Notes: generated by a model from the letters alone, not told the origin. 64,000 nt of DNA from Acinetobacter lwoffii (GCF_024129435.1 NZ_JAMXXN010000001.1:186001-250000), one strand, 5' to 3'. Positions 19,592 to 29,359 are shown, counted from the first letter of the stretch. Translations and numbers: made by a program.

Positions 19592-20056
19592 TTAACGAGC
19601 TAAATTTTTGAAAATATGACGTAAACTTTCCATGGTTTTTTCAATTTGCAAAGGCGTCAGGCCTTCAAATGACTGTTCCAGTACGACATTGGTCAGATCA
19701 TTGATCTTATGTGTCATTTGCATGCCTTTGTCAGTCAAAAATACTCGGGTAATCCGTGCGTCATCCTCACATGAATAGGTTTCAACCAGACCTTCGTCTT
19801 TTAAGCGGTAGACAATTTTAGTCGTGGTCGACATTTTAGAAACCACCATCTCTGACAAATCAGAAACACTGGCATGCGGTTTGGCTTTTAGTGCAAGAAG
19901 GATGCGGCGGCGGGAATTGTCAACACCATACTTTTTTAGTGCATGATCGACATTAACGACGTATTGAGCATGAACCTGGGTTACCCAATAATATGGAAAG
20001 TTTTCTAAATTAAATTCTTCCGTACACGGCAAAAATTTTGCATATTTCTTAGTCAT
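19592..20056 (-). CDS. MarR family transcriptional regulator
   Basis: A 154-residue winged-helix regulator. The recognition region VSKMSTTTKIVYRLKDEGLVE (read here as its core KMSTTTKIVYRL) is followed by the wing with Asp-Asp-Ala-Arg (EDDARITRVFLTDKG), the standard MarR signature. N- and C-terminal helices form the dimer interface. The 742-base gene-poor region upstream isolates it from the divergent TerC gene, and no neighbour is an obvious target; it may act on its own promoter or elsewhere. Confidence 0.9.
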   Translation of the reverse strand: MTKKYAKFLPCTEEFNLENFPYYWVTQVHAQYVVNVDHALKKYGVDNSRRRILLALKAKPHASVSDLSEMVVSKMSTTTKIVYRLKDEGLVETYSCEDDARITRVFLTDKGMQMTHKINDLTNVVLEQSFEGLTPLQIEKTMESLRHIFKNLAR

Positions 20057-20798
20057 GAAATGTTCCTTGTATTTATTTTTCTAGGGCCCGTTCATTTTAT
20101 GAAAAAGTTTATGCATATTTCAACCTTTATTTTAAAAATGTTAAAGCGCTAACACTTTTTAGTTTTGCTTAACATCCCAAGGAGTTGATCAGTTCTGTAG
20201 GTGAGCCTTATCTGGCGCGAAGATTGTTCTTTAAAATCGGATGAAAGGCGATAATATTTTGTATAAATTTAATTCCTCATTATGTATTTCGTGAGTAGAA
20301 ATGTTTTCCAAGACTTTTTATTGTTCTTAAGCAGCCTGTCTGAATAGGTTTTAATGCAAATAATTGTATTTCAATAAATTAATCGATTTAAGAAATATAG
20401 GGTGATTGAATGGTTTTAGTCAATATAGTAAATGATTATTTACAGCTATATTTTTAAGTGATTGTTCTTTCAATAAAAAAATAGTTTATGCTCTAATCTT
20501 TAAGTGACCTTAAAAATAATAGCCTAATCAAACTAAATTCTGTTTATTTTTAATTCAATTCGAATACATGATGTAGAAAAAATTAAAATTAATCAGTTTC
20601 AGCATCAATCAGTTGGCCATAAAAGTCTCAATAAAATCATGATCATGTAATTTTTTTGTAAATTAATACATTACAAAATACTCAGTTTATGCATAATGGA
20701 ATAGTCTTAAGTTGCATAGGTTAAATTTTAATGGATCCCTCGCCGTGCGTTGATCTTCCATCTCTATTTCTAGCTTACTCGAACGGGGTCATTCTCTA
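20057..20798. other. Long AT-rich intergenic region between marR-type gene and TerC gene
   Basis: This 742-base stretch has no convincing coding frame on either strand. It must carry the divergent promoters. The last 70 bases are less AT-rich and can fold: GATCCC near 20734 pairs with GGGGTC near 20787 (one G-U), with CGAA and TCG extending it. That would place the likely SD of the TerC gene (GGGG) in a stem. No known riboswitch was recognised. Confidence 0.4.
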
Positions 20799-22322
20799 AT
20801 GGAATTTTTATTAGATCCCGGAATCTGGGTAGGTTTAATTACTCTTATTATTCTTGAAATCGTTTTAGGTATTGATAACCTAGTCTTCATTGCCATTCTG
20901 GCTGAAAAACTTCCTCCTGAACAACGCGATAAAGCACGTGTTATTGGTTTGTCTCTCGCATTATTCATGCGTCTAGGCCTGTTATTTGCCATTGCCTGGT
21001 TGGTCACTTTGACACAACCATTGATTACTGTGTTTGACTGGACCTTCTCCGGTCGGGACCTGATCTTGTTATTTGGTGGCTTGTTCCTGGTGTATAAGGC
21101 CGTTACTGAGCTGCATGAAAAGATTGAAGGTAAACCTGAAGTCACAGTGTCTACCAATGTGGTATATGCAAGTTTCACTGCTGTTGTTGCACAGATTGTT
21201 GTTTTAGATGCTGTTTTCTCTTTAGATTCAGTGATTACCGCCATTGGTATGGTCGACAATATTTATGTCATGATGGCTGCCATGATTGTCGCAATGGGCG
21301 TGATGCTACTGGCATCGAAACCATTGACCAACTTTGTGAATCGCCATCCAACCGTGGTGATTCTGTGTTTAAGCTTCCTACTTTTGATTGGTATCAGCTT
21401 GATTGCAGAAGGTTTTGGTTTCCATATTCCAAAAGGCTATATCTATTCAGGTATTGGTGTTGCGATCATAATCGAAGCATTCAACCAGTTCGGTCAGCGT
21501 AATGCTGCTAAACATGAATCCAAGATTCCTTTGCGTCATCGTACGGCTGACTCGATCCTGAAGTTAATGGGTGGCAAGCTAGAGACGACCGACAGTCAAA
21601 ATAATCAGGCACAAGAAACCTTTGCAGATGAAGAACGCTATATGATTGGTGGGGTGCTTACCCTTGCAGAGCGTTCAGTCGCTTCGATCATGACGCCGCG
21701 CGGTCAGATTTCATGGGTTGATCTGGAAGATAGCCCAGAACAGATCCGTGAAAAAATTCTGTCTGTTCCACACAGTCTGTTCCCGGTATGTCGCGGTAGC
21801 CTAGATAAGGTCATTAGCGTAGTACGTGCCAAAGAATTATTGGATGTACTGGAAGAGCCGGAAGAATTAAAAGCACTGATTAAACGTCATCGCCCAATTT
21901 ATATCTTTGAAAAGATGAAAGTTATTGACGCGATTAATACCTTGCGTACTTCTAAAGGTTCTTTGGTCTTGGTGAGTGACGAGTTTGGTAATGTACAGGG
22001 TCTGATTTCACCGCTAGATGTATTTGAAGCAATTGCTGGTGAATTCCCGGATGCAGACGAACAGCTAGATCTAGTTAAAATCGATGATACGCACTGGATT
22101 GCATCGGGCATGTTAGATCTTTATCAGCTTGAGCTTGAGCTTGGCATGATTGATCTGATTGATGAAGATGCCGGTTATATCAGTGTGGCGGGTTTGATTC
22201 TGGATAAAACCAACAGTACGGTTGAAGTGGGCACCGAGTTAAATTATCAAGGTGTGCAGTTCAAAGTCACTGAAATTGAAAGCAATCGTATCAAGTCGGT
22301 CAGCATTCATTACGTAGGTTAA
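20799..22322 (+). CDS. TerC family membrane protein with CBS and CorC/HlyC domains (YegH/YoaE type)
   Basis: A 507-residue inner membrane protein. Residues 1-235 form the TerC transporter domain with about seven helices and the acidic motifs [11 protein letters not shown] and [13 protein letters not shown], thought to bind divalent cations. Residues about 290-410 hold a CBS pair ([19 protein letters not shown]) and the C-terminal 80 residues the CorC_HlyC domain. TerC relatives such as MeeF/MeeY export manganese to metallate secreted proteins; E. coli YoaE and YegH share this architecture but are uncharacterised. It is a single gene with its own terminator. Confidence 0.88.
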   Translation: MEFLLDPGIWVGLITLIILEIVLGIDNLVFIAILAEKLPPEQRDKARVIGLSLALFMRLGLLFAIAWLVTLTQPLITVFDWTFSGRDLILLFGGLFLVYKAVTELHEKIEGKPEVTVSTNVVYASFTAVVAQIVVLDAVFSLDSVITAIGMVDNIYVMMAAMIVAMGVMLLASKPLTNFVNRHPTVVILCLSFLLLIGISLIAEGFGFHIPKGYIYSGIGVAIIIEAFNQFGQRNAAKHESKIPLRHRTADSILKLMGGKLETTDSQNNQAQETFADEERYMIGGVLTLAERSVASIMTPRGQISWVDLEDSPEQIREKILSVPHSLFPVCRGSLDKVISVVRAKELLDVLEEPEELKALIKRHRPIYIFEKMKVIDAINTLRTSKGSLVLVSDEFGNVQGLISPLDVFEAIAGEFPDADEQLDLVKIDDTHWIASGMLDLYQLELELGMIDLIDEDAGYISVAGLILDKTNSTVEVGTELNYQGVQFKVTEIESNRIKSVSIHYVG

Positions 22323-22359
22323 ACAGGTGTTTTAAACACGTTATTTGTTCAAATTCTAA

Positions 22360-22396
22360 AAGTCAGTTGCTTTAGTGGCAGCTGGCTTTTTTAATG
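22360..22396 (+). terminator. Terminator after the TerC gene
   Basis: AGTCAGTTGC and GCAGCTGGCT pair over ten positions with G-U pairs, loop TTTAGTG, followed by a T run. Confidence 0.75.
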
Positions 22397-22892
22397 CATG
22401 TCTGTTGAATGTGGCTCATTAAAATAATATGAGCCTTCGTTTAAACTGATTTTTATCAGTTTATTCATACTATTAGTCATGTTCCCGATTGAGCTGAATA
22501 TCCGGATATTGCAGTGAGATTTTGAAGCCGAAAAAGTCAAGTCAGCAATCGAAAATAAGCATGATCAAGCATCAAATATTGATTCATGTAACCTGTTAAT
22601 CAAAACTTAAAAGTCATATTTAAATACTGACAAAAAATTGAACTACAATTCACATGAACTAGGTTTGCATGATGCAAACAGATCTTAAGTAAAATGGAAA
22701 CCGTTTGTGTGGAAATCACTAGATAAGTTGTATGAAGCCTACTCAGTTCAGAATAAAACTACTCAAAAATGATCTCCGAAAGAGCTAGGCAGAACATTTC
22801 TAAGGAGATCAATAGAGCAAATGAGCAGGATCAATCTAAAGAGGGGCATTTATCTATTCAGGAGAACAAACACCCATGAAGTGACCCGTAAA
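22397..22892. other. Intergenic region with a possible 36-codon ORF
   Basis: About 500 bases without an established gene lie between the TerC terminator and the 3' end of thiM. A frame at 22769-22879 on the plus strand encodes 36 hydrophilic residues beginning MISERARQNIS and ending QENKHP. It has no Shine-Dalgarno sequence and no recognised homologue, so it is noted rather than called. The rest is AT-rich with no repeats I can see. Confidence 0.35.
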
Positions 22893-23732
22893 CTAAATGG
22901 ATTCTGGCAGAATTTTAAAGTTTGCGTATTTTCGGATTGTTTCAGTATTGAGTTGGTGGATTTCATCCAGAAAGGCGACATTAAAACAGCCTAACTGTTG
23001 TGCGCGTTCAAATGCCAATTGACCGGCAATTGCAAAATGTACATGCGCAGTCAATGCAGCAAGGGCTGGAGACGTTAATGCACTATAGGCAGCAATTAGT
23101 GCACCGAGCGCACATCCCATCGCCGTGATTCGGGGCTGTAAAGCAGAACCGCCTGACACCTGTATCACAGGATAGTCTTTCGAAATAATGTAATCGGATT
23201 CACCAGAGATCGCGATACATTCACAATGATCCAGCAAACTTTGCGCCTGTAAATAAACGTCCGCACTATCTACCGTGCTGTCGACACCTTTGGATTCGAT
23301 TTGCTTACCGGCCAAAGCCCCAATTTCAGAAGCATTGCCTCGTAAAATCGTAGGTTGGGAATGCATCAACTGATCTACGATGCCAGAACGCCAGTGCAGC
23401 ACTGTTCCATAACCGACCGGATCAAGCACCCAGGGTTTTTGCAATTGATGGGCAGTTTTCGCAGCAATCTGTATCGCCTGAACCTGCTCTGTCGTCGGTG
23501 TACCCAGATTCAGACTGATCGCTGCAGCAATCTTGGCAAAACTTTCAGCTTCAAACGGATTGTCGATCATAGCCGGAGATGCATGTGCAGCCAGTACAAT
23601 ATTGGCGACATAGTTACTGGCCACCGTATTGGTCATTATATGTACCAGGGGCTGCTGTTGCTGAAGTTTCAACCAGGCCTCACAGATCTGATCCAGAAGC
23701 GTTTGCTGTAGTGCTTGCGTAGAAGTCGTCAT
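22893..23732 (-). CDS. thiM: Hydroxyethylthiazole kinase
   Basis: Phosphorylates 4-methyl-5-(2-hydroxyethyl)thiazole in thiamine salvage. The substrate-binding VHIMTNTVASNYVANIVLA is near residue 30, PWVLDPVGYG near residue 104, RGNASEIGAL near residue 135, and the catalytic GSALQPRITAMGCALG (with the conserved Cys) near residue 200. Length 279 is normal. No thiD or thiE accompanies it, and there is no room for a TPP riboswitch in the 40-base gap to the gene upstream, so it may be co-transcribed with that zinc-ribbon gene. Confidence 0.95.
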   Translation of the reverse strand: MTTSTQALQQTLLDQICEAWLKLQQQQPLVHIMTNTVASNYVANIVLAAHASPAMIDNPFEAESFAKIAAAISLNLGTPTTEQVQAIQIAAKTAHQLQKPWVLDPVGYGTVLHWRSGIVDQLMHSQPTILRGNASEIGALAGKQIESKGVDSTVDSADVYLQAQSLLDHCECIAISGESDYIISKDYPVIQVSGGSALQPRITAMGCALGALIAAYSALTSPALAALTAHVHFAIAGQLAFERAQQLGCFNVAFLDEIHQLNTETIRKYANFKILPESI

Positions 23733-23772
23733 AATGGTTATTTAGAAGAAGAGAAAGATTCGTTGTATTCGG

Positions 23773-25035
23773 TCAGCGGGTAAAATAGTGGTCTTGATGC
23801 TTGCAGCTACGACAGAACAGGCTGACATAATCACTGGCATCATAATCCACCGACAGTTCCTGTGAGCCGCAGTGCATACAACGTTTTTGGGAATAAAATT
23901 TCAGGCGAGGTTCGATCTTATGCCACGAACGCCACACCGGCTGAAAGAAGATATTTTCATCATAGCCCAGAAAACGGTAAAACAAGATTTCGCTCATCTT
24001 GCTAAATGCCAGTTGAGGTGGTCGAGGCAAAGTAGAGGTTTCCCATTTTTCCGTCACGGAACGTTCGCGATACTGCTGTAAGGTTTTTTTCAGCAGATTG
24101 GTATTAATAAAGTTTTCATTGCGAGGCTTAAGGGCTTTTTGTTTATACAGATATTCAAGTCCTGTTTGTACCAGATAATAAATCTGGCCCACAGCAAGTA
24201 CATCCAAAAGTCGATAGCAAAAGGTCTGAAAGCTCTGATTTCCGGCAATCTGCACATTCCAGCTACGGCAATAGAATTGGGCAAACTGAATAATTTCTTC
24301 ATACAGCAGGCAATAGAGTGCATCTTTGACTTCATCTGCACTTTTAAAGGGCACACCTTGGCTCAGGTTTTGATAAAACCAATTGCGCAGCTGCTGGGTA
24401 ATGCTGAACAGGGTCGGTTCAGAATAGCCATCCAGTCGCACATTTATATAATAATGCTGATTTTCCTGCTGGAGATCTTTGGGAATCAGAACCTGATCCC
24501 TGATTAGGATTTTTACCAGACCATGTTGGAACAGATAATTGGGACTGATGGAATAATATCGAATTTGATGCCAGTCAATATATTCACGGTGCTGACTATA
24601 TTCCTGCACCTGTTCATCCAGAACCGAAAGTAAAAACAGCTTATTGATAAAACTGAGCTGATTCAGCTCAAGAACCGGCCGATCCTGCTTTTTATGATAT
24701 TGACGGTTTTCCTGTAAACGGACTTCCTTGAGCATGCGTTTACGCTGCGCCAGACATTGTTCGCAATAACAATTGTGCTTTTGATCGGAATACAGCTGAT
24801 GCTGGCAATGGCTGCATTCATGATAGCTCAGCTCCTGATCATATTGTTCTGCCTCAATCCAATACATCGATGCCTTACACAATGGGCAGTGAGTACTTTC
24901 ATCAAGCTGTTTTTGCAGAACACTGAATACCATGGTCGCGAGCAACTCTAGAATGGAAGGGCATTTGATTATACACGGCTGATGAGATGCAAACGTAGTG
25001 GACTGGTGCAATTTTTCTAAATCAAAATTAGTCAC
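23773..25035 (-). CDS. Hypothetical protein with multiple zinc-ribbon Cys motifs
   Basis: I do not recognise this protein. It is 420 residues if translated from the GTG at 25035. Cys pairs cluster at both ends: HCPLC, HECSHC and CYCEQC within about residues 47-95, and RCMHCGS and FCRSC in the last 35 residues. The middle is hydrophilic, Gln- and Tyr-rich, without motifs. Two or more structural zinc sites are likely. The GTG start has no SD; a TATAAT on the minus strand (plus 24968-24973) and an in-frame ATG at 24933 would give a 386-residue form that still keeps all Cys pairs. thiM follows after 40 bases. Confidence 0.65.
   Translation of the reverse strand: MTNFDLEKLHQSTTFASHQPCIIKCPSILELLATMVFSVLQKQLDESTHCPLCKASMYWIEAEQYDQELSYHECSHCQHQLYSDQKHNCYCEQCLAQRKRMLKEVRLQENRQYHKKQDRPVLELNQLSFINKLFLLSVLDEQVQEYSQHREYIDWHQIRYYSISPNYLFQHGLVKILIRDQVLIPKDLQQENQHYYINVRLDGYSEPTLFSITQQLRNWFYQNLSQGVPFKSADEVKDALYCLLYEEIIQFAQFYCRSWNVQIAGNQSFQTFCYRLLDVLAVGQIYYLVQTGLEYLYKQKALKPRNENFINTNLLKKTLQQYRERSVTEKWETSTLPRPPQLAFSKMSEILFYRFLGYDENIFFQPVWRSWHKIEPRLKFYSQKRCMHCGSQELSVDYDASDYVSLFCRSCKHQDHYFTR
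24968..24973 (-). promoter_or_regulatory. Possible internal -10 box for the zinc-ribbon gene
   Basis: Minus-strand TATAAT lies 35 bases before an in-frame ATG at 24933. If used, the protein starts there rather than at the upstream GTG. No clear -35 box. Confidence 0.3.
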
Positions 25036-25047
25036 CCAAACAGGAGA

Positions 25048-25067
25048 AGAGCTACCGAAGTAGCTCT
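25048..25067 (-). terminator. TTCG-capped hairpin between the 85-residue gene and the zinc-ribbon gene
   Basis: On the minus strand AGAGCTAC-TTCG-GTAGCTCT is a perfect 8-bp stem with a stable tetraloop. The following run is only moderately T-rich, so termination may be partial. Confidence 0.5.
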
Positions 25068-25094
25068 GATTTTAAAAACATGAAATGACGTTTT

Positions 25095-25352
25095 TTAAAC
25101 CGGGCAGGGTAATGTGTCGTCCTCCTCGCCGCGGTGTTTGGCATGAATTAAGGCCTGAACCTTTTTAGAGAGCACTTTTTTGGCACCGAGTGCATCGTAG
25201 GTGTTGAGAATGGCAGTCACTTCATGGGCCTGAAGCGGAATGCCTTCACAGCTCATCAACAGGGCAATCACTTTATGGTCAATATTGGCCTGATCCAGGG
25301 TCTGCAAAGTTTTGATATTTTCGATCCGTACAACATGCTGTTTTAAATACAT
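25095..25352 (-). CDS. Small hypothetical protein
   Basis: An 85-residue soluble protein with no recognised domain. The sequence is mixed alpha-helical (VIALLMSCEGIPLQAHEVTAIL, core given as HEVTAILNTYDALGAKKVL) with a charged C-terminus ending DDTLPCPV. Normal composition and its position upstream of the zinc-ribbon gene on the same strand favour a real gene. A hairpin separates the two, so co-transcription is uncertain. Function unknown. Confidence 0.6.
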   Translation of the reverse strand: MYLKQHVVRIENIKTLQTLDQANIDHKVIALLMSCEGIPLQAHEVTAILNTYDALGAKKVLSKKVQALIHAKHRGEEDDTLPCPV

Positions 25353-25713
25353 GGCTCACCTCATCATCGTTATCATTATTCTTTCATTGGAAGTGTGGAA
25401 AAACACAGTTTAACTGTAGCAAGAAGTGTGCTCATTTTTTAATCTGCATTTATGCGGTATTCTGCAAATAAAATTATATATTTTTAAATCAGTTATTTAT
25501 AAAAATGTAAGAAATTATGATGCTGGTTATTTTTATGGCACAGATATTTCTTATGTAGAGTCGAGTGCTGCTCAATTAGGCAGAATACATTGAAAGTGGT
25601 GCACGAAATGCCCATATTAGATCTAACAATACAAATGCACAGACAGCGTTTAAAACTTGGCGTATGATTTTGACATGAACAATGTCGAACACGATAAAAG
25701 ATTAGGACAGGAC
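25353..25713. other. Divergent intergenic region upstream of pepN
   Basis: About 360 AT-rich bases between the minus-strand 85-residue gene and pepN. No gene is supported. A TTGACA at 25670-25675 stands 17 bases from GATAAA at 25693-25698, a promoter-like pair on the plus strand, though it would leave only about 9 bases of leader before the pepN ATG. Confidence 0.4.
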
Positions 25714-28320
25714 ATGAATATTGCGGCAAACCCGGTGATCGAAGCGGATCAAACCATTTATTTAAAAGACTATCAAAAACCTTCCTTTATTGTTGATTCC
25801 ATCGACCTGAATATTCAAGTCTATAGTGACCACAGTCTGGTCAGCAGCAAGCTAGAGATGCGGCGCCAAACTGCTGGCGATCTGGTTCTGCTTGGCCGCG
25901 ATCTGGAGCTGCAATCGATTCGGTTAAATGGTCAAATCCTGAATGCAACTGACTACAGTCTTGATGCTGAACAACTGGTGATTGCCAATGCGCCTGATCA
26001 AGTGTCGCTTGAAATCGTGGTTAAAATTCATCCTGAAAGTAATACCATGCTGGAAGGTCTGTATCAGGCCAGTTCAGATCTGTTTGTGACCCAAAATGAA
26101 CCAGAAGGGTTCCGTAAAATTACTTTCTATCCAGACCGTCCTGATGTGTTGTCGGTCTTTACAACGCGTGTAGAGGCAGACAAGAAATATCCGGTCTTGC
26201 TCGCGAATGGTAACCTGCTGGAAACCGGTGAAGTAGATGAAAAGCGTCACTATGCCGTGTGGCAGGATCCAACCAAGAAACCGAGCTATTTGTTCGCCTG
26301 TGTCATTGGTGATTTGGCAGTGATGAAAGATTCTTATGTCACGTCAGAAGGCCGCAATGTGGCTCTGGAAATCTACGCAGAAGAAAAAGATATTCCAAAA
26401 TGTAAGATTGCCATGGAAGCGCTCAAACATTCCATGCGCTGGGATGAAGAGCATTATGGTCTGCCTTATGATCTGGATAACTACATGATTGTGGCGACCA
26501 GTGCATTCAACATGGGTGCCATGGAAAATAAAGGTCTGAATATCTTCAATACTTCATGCGTGCTAGCCGATGAAGAGTACACCACTGATGCCGCAATCAT
26601 GCGGGTGCAGTCGGTGATTGCCCATGAATACTTCCATAACTGGACCGGTAACCGGATTACCTGCCGTGACTGGTTCCAGTTGTGTTTAAAAGAAGGTCTA
26701 ACTGTATTCCGTGACCAGTCTTTCTCGGAAGATTTACAGTCGGCTGCGGTACAACGTATTGATGATGTAGCAGTTCTCAAAGCGCATCAGTTCCCCGAAG
26801 ATTCAGGGCCGCTGTCGCATCCACCGCGTCCAGATCATTTTGTAGAAATTAACAACTTCTATACCGCCACCGTTTATGAAAAAGGTGCGGAAATTAACCG
26901 CATGATGGCGACCTTGCTTGGCAAGGAAAAATTCCGTCAAGGAACTGATGAGTATTTCCGCCGTCATGATGGTCAGGCGGTAACGGTTGAGGATTGGGTG
27001 GCCGCGCTTACAGCCGGTTCAGGTGTAGATCTTTCTAACTTCCTGACCTGGTACAACCAGCCAGGTACGCCTAAACTTCAAGCAAAAGCTGAATATGATG
27101 TAGAGACCCAAATCTATCGCCTCAGCTTTAAGCAAAGCCTGAAAACCCATGCTAAATATCCAAATCTGAAAGCAGTACCCATTCCAGTGGCTTTGGCACT
27201 GTTTGATGCTGAAAGCGGTGAGCAGCTAACGCTGAACTCTGAGGCACTCTTTGAAAATGGCGTCAAAGATGGCGTGTATCTGTTTGATCAGGATGAAGCC
27301 ACGATCGAATTTAGCGGTGTGACAGCAAAACCGGTGGTGTCCTTGCTGCGTAATTTCTCTGCACCGGTGAATCTGGACTTTGACTATTCAGAAAAAGAAC
27401 TGGCTTTCCTGTTGCAATACGAGACCAATGGTTTTAACCAGTGGCAAGCAACTCAGACCTTACTCGAGCGTATCTTGCTGGATGACCAGCCTGCAGAAAT
27501 TTATATCGAGGCTATGCTCAATACCTTGCCGGATGTGATTGAGAAAGATCCGCTGTTGGCATCACGTCTGTTTGATGTACCGTCGGAAGGTTATTTAGGT
27601 AGCCGTATTGATCAGGATTATAATCCGGTCATGATTCAGGAAAAGCGTGAGGCTTTGCTGCATACCTTGGCACGTGCTTTTGGAGAAACAGCGAAAGAAA
27701 CTTATCTTAATCTGGATCCTGATCTGCAATCTGAATTCTCACAAGCGATGGGTGTACGTGCTTTAAGAAATATTATGCTGACGATGATGGCTCGTCAGGG
27801 AGATGCATTTGCCTTTGATTTAGCCTATGAGCAATATCACACGGGGAATATGTCTGAACGTTTGGGTGCGCTGAAAGTCTTGGTCTGGAATGATGCACCA
27901 CAAGCAGAAGAAGCTTTGGCAGATTTCTATAGCCGCTTTGAAGATGAAGCCTTGTCTTTAGACCAATGGTTTATGGTTCAGGCAGCACATCCAAAAGCAA
28001 CGGATGCAACGATTGCGTATCTGACCCAGCATCCGGATTATGATCTGGCTGTGCCTAACCGTATCCGTGCAGTGAGCGGGGGGCTGAATGCTAATCCGGT
28101 CAATACCTGGAGCTTTGGCGTGCAGCATTTTATTGGACTGGCAAAATATCTGGACGAGAAAAATCCGATTGTAGGCTCACGTTTGCTACAGGTATTGTCA
28201 CGCTGGTATACCTTGGCAGAACCGCAACGCAGTGAAGTGAAAGCACAGCTTGAAACCTTAAAGCCACTGGTTAAATCTAAAAATGTGTCTGAGACACTCA
28301 ATAGTATGCTCAGCGTATAA
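25714..28320 (+). CDS. pepN: Aminopeptidase N
   Basis: A cytoplasmic M1 zinc aminopeptidase that removes N-terminal residues in peptide turnover. With the start at 25714 it has 868 residues (E. coli 870). GAMEN, which binds the substrate amino group, is at 268-272; the zinc motif HEYFH is at 304-308 and the third ligand Glu follows in LKEGLTVFRDQ. The frame is open from a TTG at 25657, and an ATG occurs at 25675, but AGGACAGG just before 25714 and the family N-terminus support 25714. It is monocistronic with its own terminator. Confidence 0.97.
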   Translation: MNIAANPVIEADQTIYLKDYQKPSFIVDSIDLNIQVYSDHSLVSSKLEMRRQTAGDLVLLGRDLELQSIRLNGQILNATDYSLDAEQLVIANAPDQVSLEIVVKIHPESNTMLEGLYQASSDLFVTQNEPEGFRKITFYPDRPDVLSVFTTRVEADKKYPVLLANGNLLETGEVDEKRHYAVWQDPTKKPSYLFACVIGDLAVMKDSYVTSEGRNVALEIYAEEKDIPKCKIAMEALKHSMRWDEEHYGLPYDLDNYMIVATSAFNMGAMENKGLNIFNTSCVLADEEYTTDAAIMRVQSVIAHEYFHNWTGNRITCRDWFQLCLKEGLTVFRDQSFSEDLQSAAVQRIDDVAVLKAHQFPEDSGPLSHPPRPDHFVEINNFYTATVYEKGAEINRMMATLLGKEKFRQGTDEYFRRHDGQAVTVEDWVAALTAGSGVDLSNFLTWYNQPGTPKLQAKAEYDVETQIYRLSFKQSLKTHAKYPNLKAVPIPVALALFDAESGEQLTLNSEALFENGVKDGVYLFDQDEATIEFSGVTAKPVVSLLRNFSAPVNLDFDYSEKELAFLLQYETNGFNQWQATQTLLERILLDDQPAEIYIEAMLNTLPDVIEKDPLLASRLFDVPSEGYLGSRIDQDYNPVMIQEKREALLHTLARAFGETAKETYLNLDPDLQSEFSQAMGVRALRNIMLTMMARQGDAFAFDLAYEQYHTGNMSERLGALKVLVWNDAPQAEEALADFYSRFEDEALSLDQWFMVQAAHPKATDATIAYLTQHPDYDLAVPNRIRAVSGGLNANPVNTWSFGVQHFIGLAKYLDEKNPIVGSRLLQVLSRWYTLAEPQRSEVKAQLETLKPLVKSKNVSETLNSMLSV

Positions 28321-28333
28321 CATCAATATTCAT

Positions 28334-28364
28334 AAAAAACCGGATCGACCTGATCCGGTTTTTT
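28334..28364 (+). terminator. Terminator after pepN
   Basis: AAAAAACCGGATC and GATCCGGTTTTTT form a perfect stem with loop GACCT, ending in T residues. Confidence 0.92.
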
Positions 28365-28535
28365 ATTTCCTGTTTATTTCAAACGCTGGCTTTAAATACA
28401 GTTGAATTTCTCTAAAGGCTTAGGTAAGTACTAAAGGGTGTTACAGTATGATTATACGGAAAAGAGTATTTGTTTATTAAGCTGTAAGCTAGGTAAAGGG
28501 ATCTACAGATTCGCTTACTAGAGGTTGTCCAAGAT

Positions 28536-28745
28536 ATGTTAGTGAAAATTGAAGATGGTTTTTATTTAAATAGCCAGCATATTATTGCCGTACATGTCAG
28601 CAAGAATCCTGAAAATGGCTTACTTGAAATCTCCATTCAATATACGCCGCATTCCATTCAGCAGGTCGGAGAATACAAAAAAGTATTTCAAAGCCAGCTT
28701 GATGCTGAAATATTCTTAAGTGAGTTAAATCAAAAACTTCGCTAA
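28536..28745 (+). CDS. Small hypothetical protein
   Basis: A 69-residue protein with alternating hydrophobic strands (KIEDGFYLNSQHIIAVHVS, EISIQYTP) and a C-terminal helix (LDAEIFLSELNQKL). It resembles a small beta-rich domain but no family is recognised. The SD is weak (GAGG about 12 bases upstream). The hairpin after it, AAGCCTG with CAGGCTT at about 28747-28766, could end both this gene and the convergent uspA gene. Confidence 0.6.
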   Translation: MLVKIEDGFYLNSQHIIAVHVSKNPENGLLEISIQYTPHSIQQVGEYKKVFQSQLDAEIFLSELNQKLR

Positions 28746-28778
28746 AAGCCTGCATCATACAGGCTTTGATCAAGCATC

Positions 28779-29225
28779 TTATTGTCTGACGATGAGGACT
28801 GGAATAGAGGAAAGTGCCAGAACATTCTGAGCGACACTGCCCAGCATGAGTTTTTGCAGACCCTTACGACCATGTGAACCCATAATGATCATATCGGTCG
28901 GGGATTCATTTGCAGCCTGCATAATGCCTTCTGACGGCGCCATGCCATGCAGGATTTTTGTCGTCACCTGGATGCCATCACGAACAAAGTTCAGTTTCAG
29001 TTCATTTAAACGATCCAGCGCATTTTGTTCTGCATGCATAAAATAGTCTGTGACTGCAGGAGCAACTTTGTAAAAATCTACGCCCTTAAAGGGATCCACC
29101 GCAATCACACTGAGTAAAGTGACATGGCTATGAAATACTTTGGCCAGTTCCAGGGCATGATCTGCGGCAGCATAGGAAATCGAGGACTCATCGAGTGCTA
29201 CGAGAAGATGATCATAGTTATTCAT
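28779..29225 (-). CDS. Universal stress protein, UspA family (copy 1)
   Basis: A 148-residue single-domain UspA protein. The ATP-binding motif G-x2-G-x9-G-S is complete in MGSHGRKGLQKLMLGSVAQ, and the N-terminal VALDESSIS carries the Asp that contacts adenine. ATP-binding Usps act as stress-survival factors, often in oxidative or stationary stress; the mechanism is not readable here. A second paralogue lies 134 bases upstream on the same strand, so the pair probably arose by tandem duplication. Confidence 0.93.
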   Translation of the reverse strand: MNNYDHLLVALDESSISYAAADHALELAKVFHSHVTLLSVIAVDPFKGVDFYKVAPAVTDYFMHAEQNALDRLNELKLNFVRDGIQVTTKILHGMAPSEGIMQAANESPTDMIIMGSHGRKGLQKLMLGSVAQNVLALSSIPVLIVRQ

Positions 29226-29328
29226 GGTGCTTCCTCATATTTATTATTGCAGTAAAGGGGAGTGTGGTTTGAGCGAGTAAATCTCCACAGCATGTTTTGT
29301 TAGACTTTCAAATGTAAAGTAGCAAGTA

Positions 29329-29351
29329 CTGCGCATCTTGAAGATGCGCAG
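29329..29351. repeat. Near-perfect palindrome between the two uspA genes
   Basis: CTGCGCATCTT (29329-29339) and AAGATGCGCAG (29341-29351) are exact inverted arms around one base. It lies 9 bases after the stop of the second uspA gene (reading minus). There is no T run, so it could be a processing or partial termination hairpin. Confidence 0.6.
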
Positions 29352-29359
29352 CATCAGGA

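Noticed and set aside
20700..20798. yybP-ykoY manganese riboswitch before the TerC gene
   Set aside because: The conserved internal-loop sequences of that class are not present in this leader.
20789..21259. A 156-codon antisense frame across the TerC gene
   Set aside because: It opposes a well-supported membrane protein, has no SD and has a composition (Thr, Ser, Arg) expected of the reverse of TerC codons.
23733..23772. TPP riboswitch for thiM
   Set aside because: Only 40 bases separate thiM from the gene upstream, too few for the element, and no THI-box sequence is seen.
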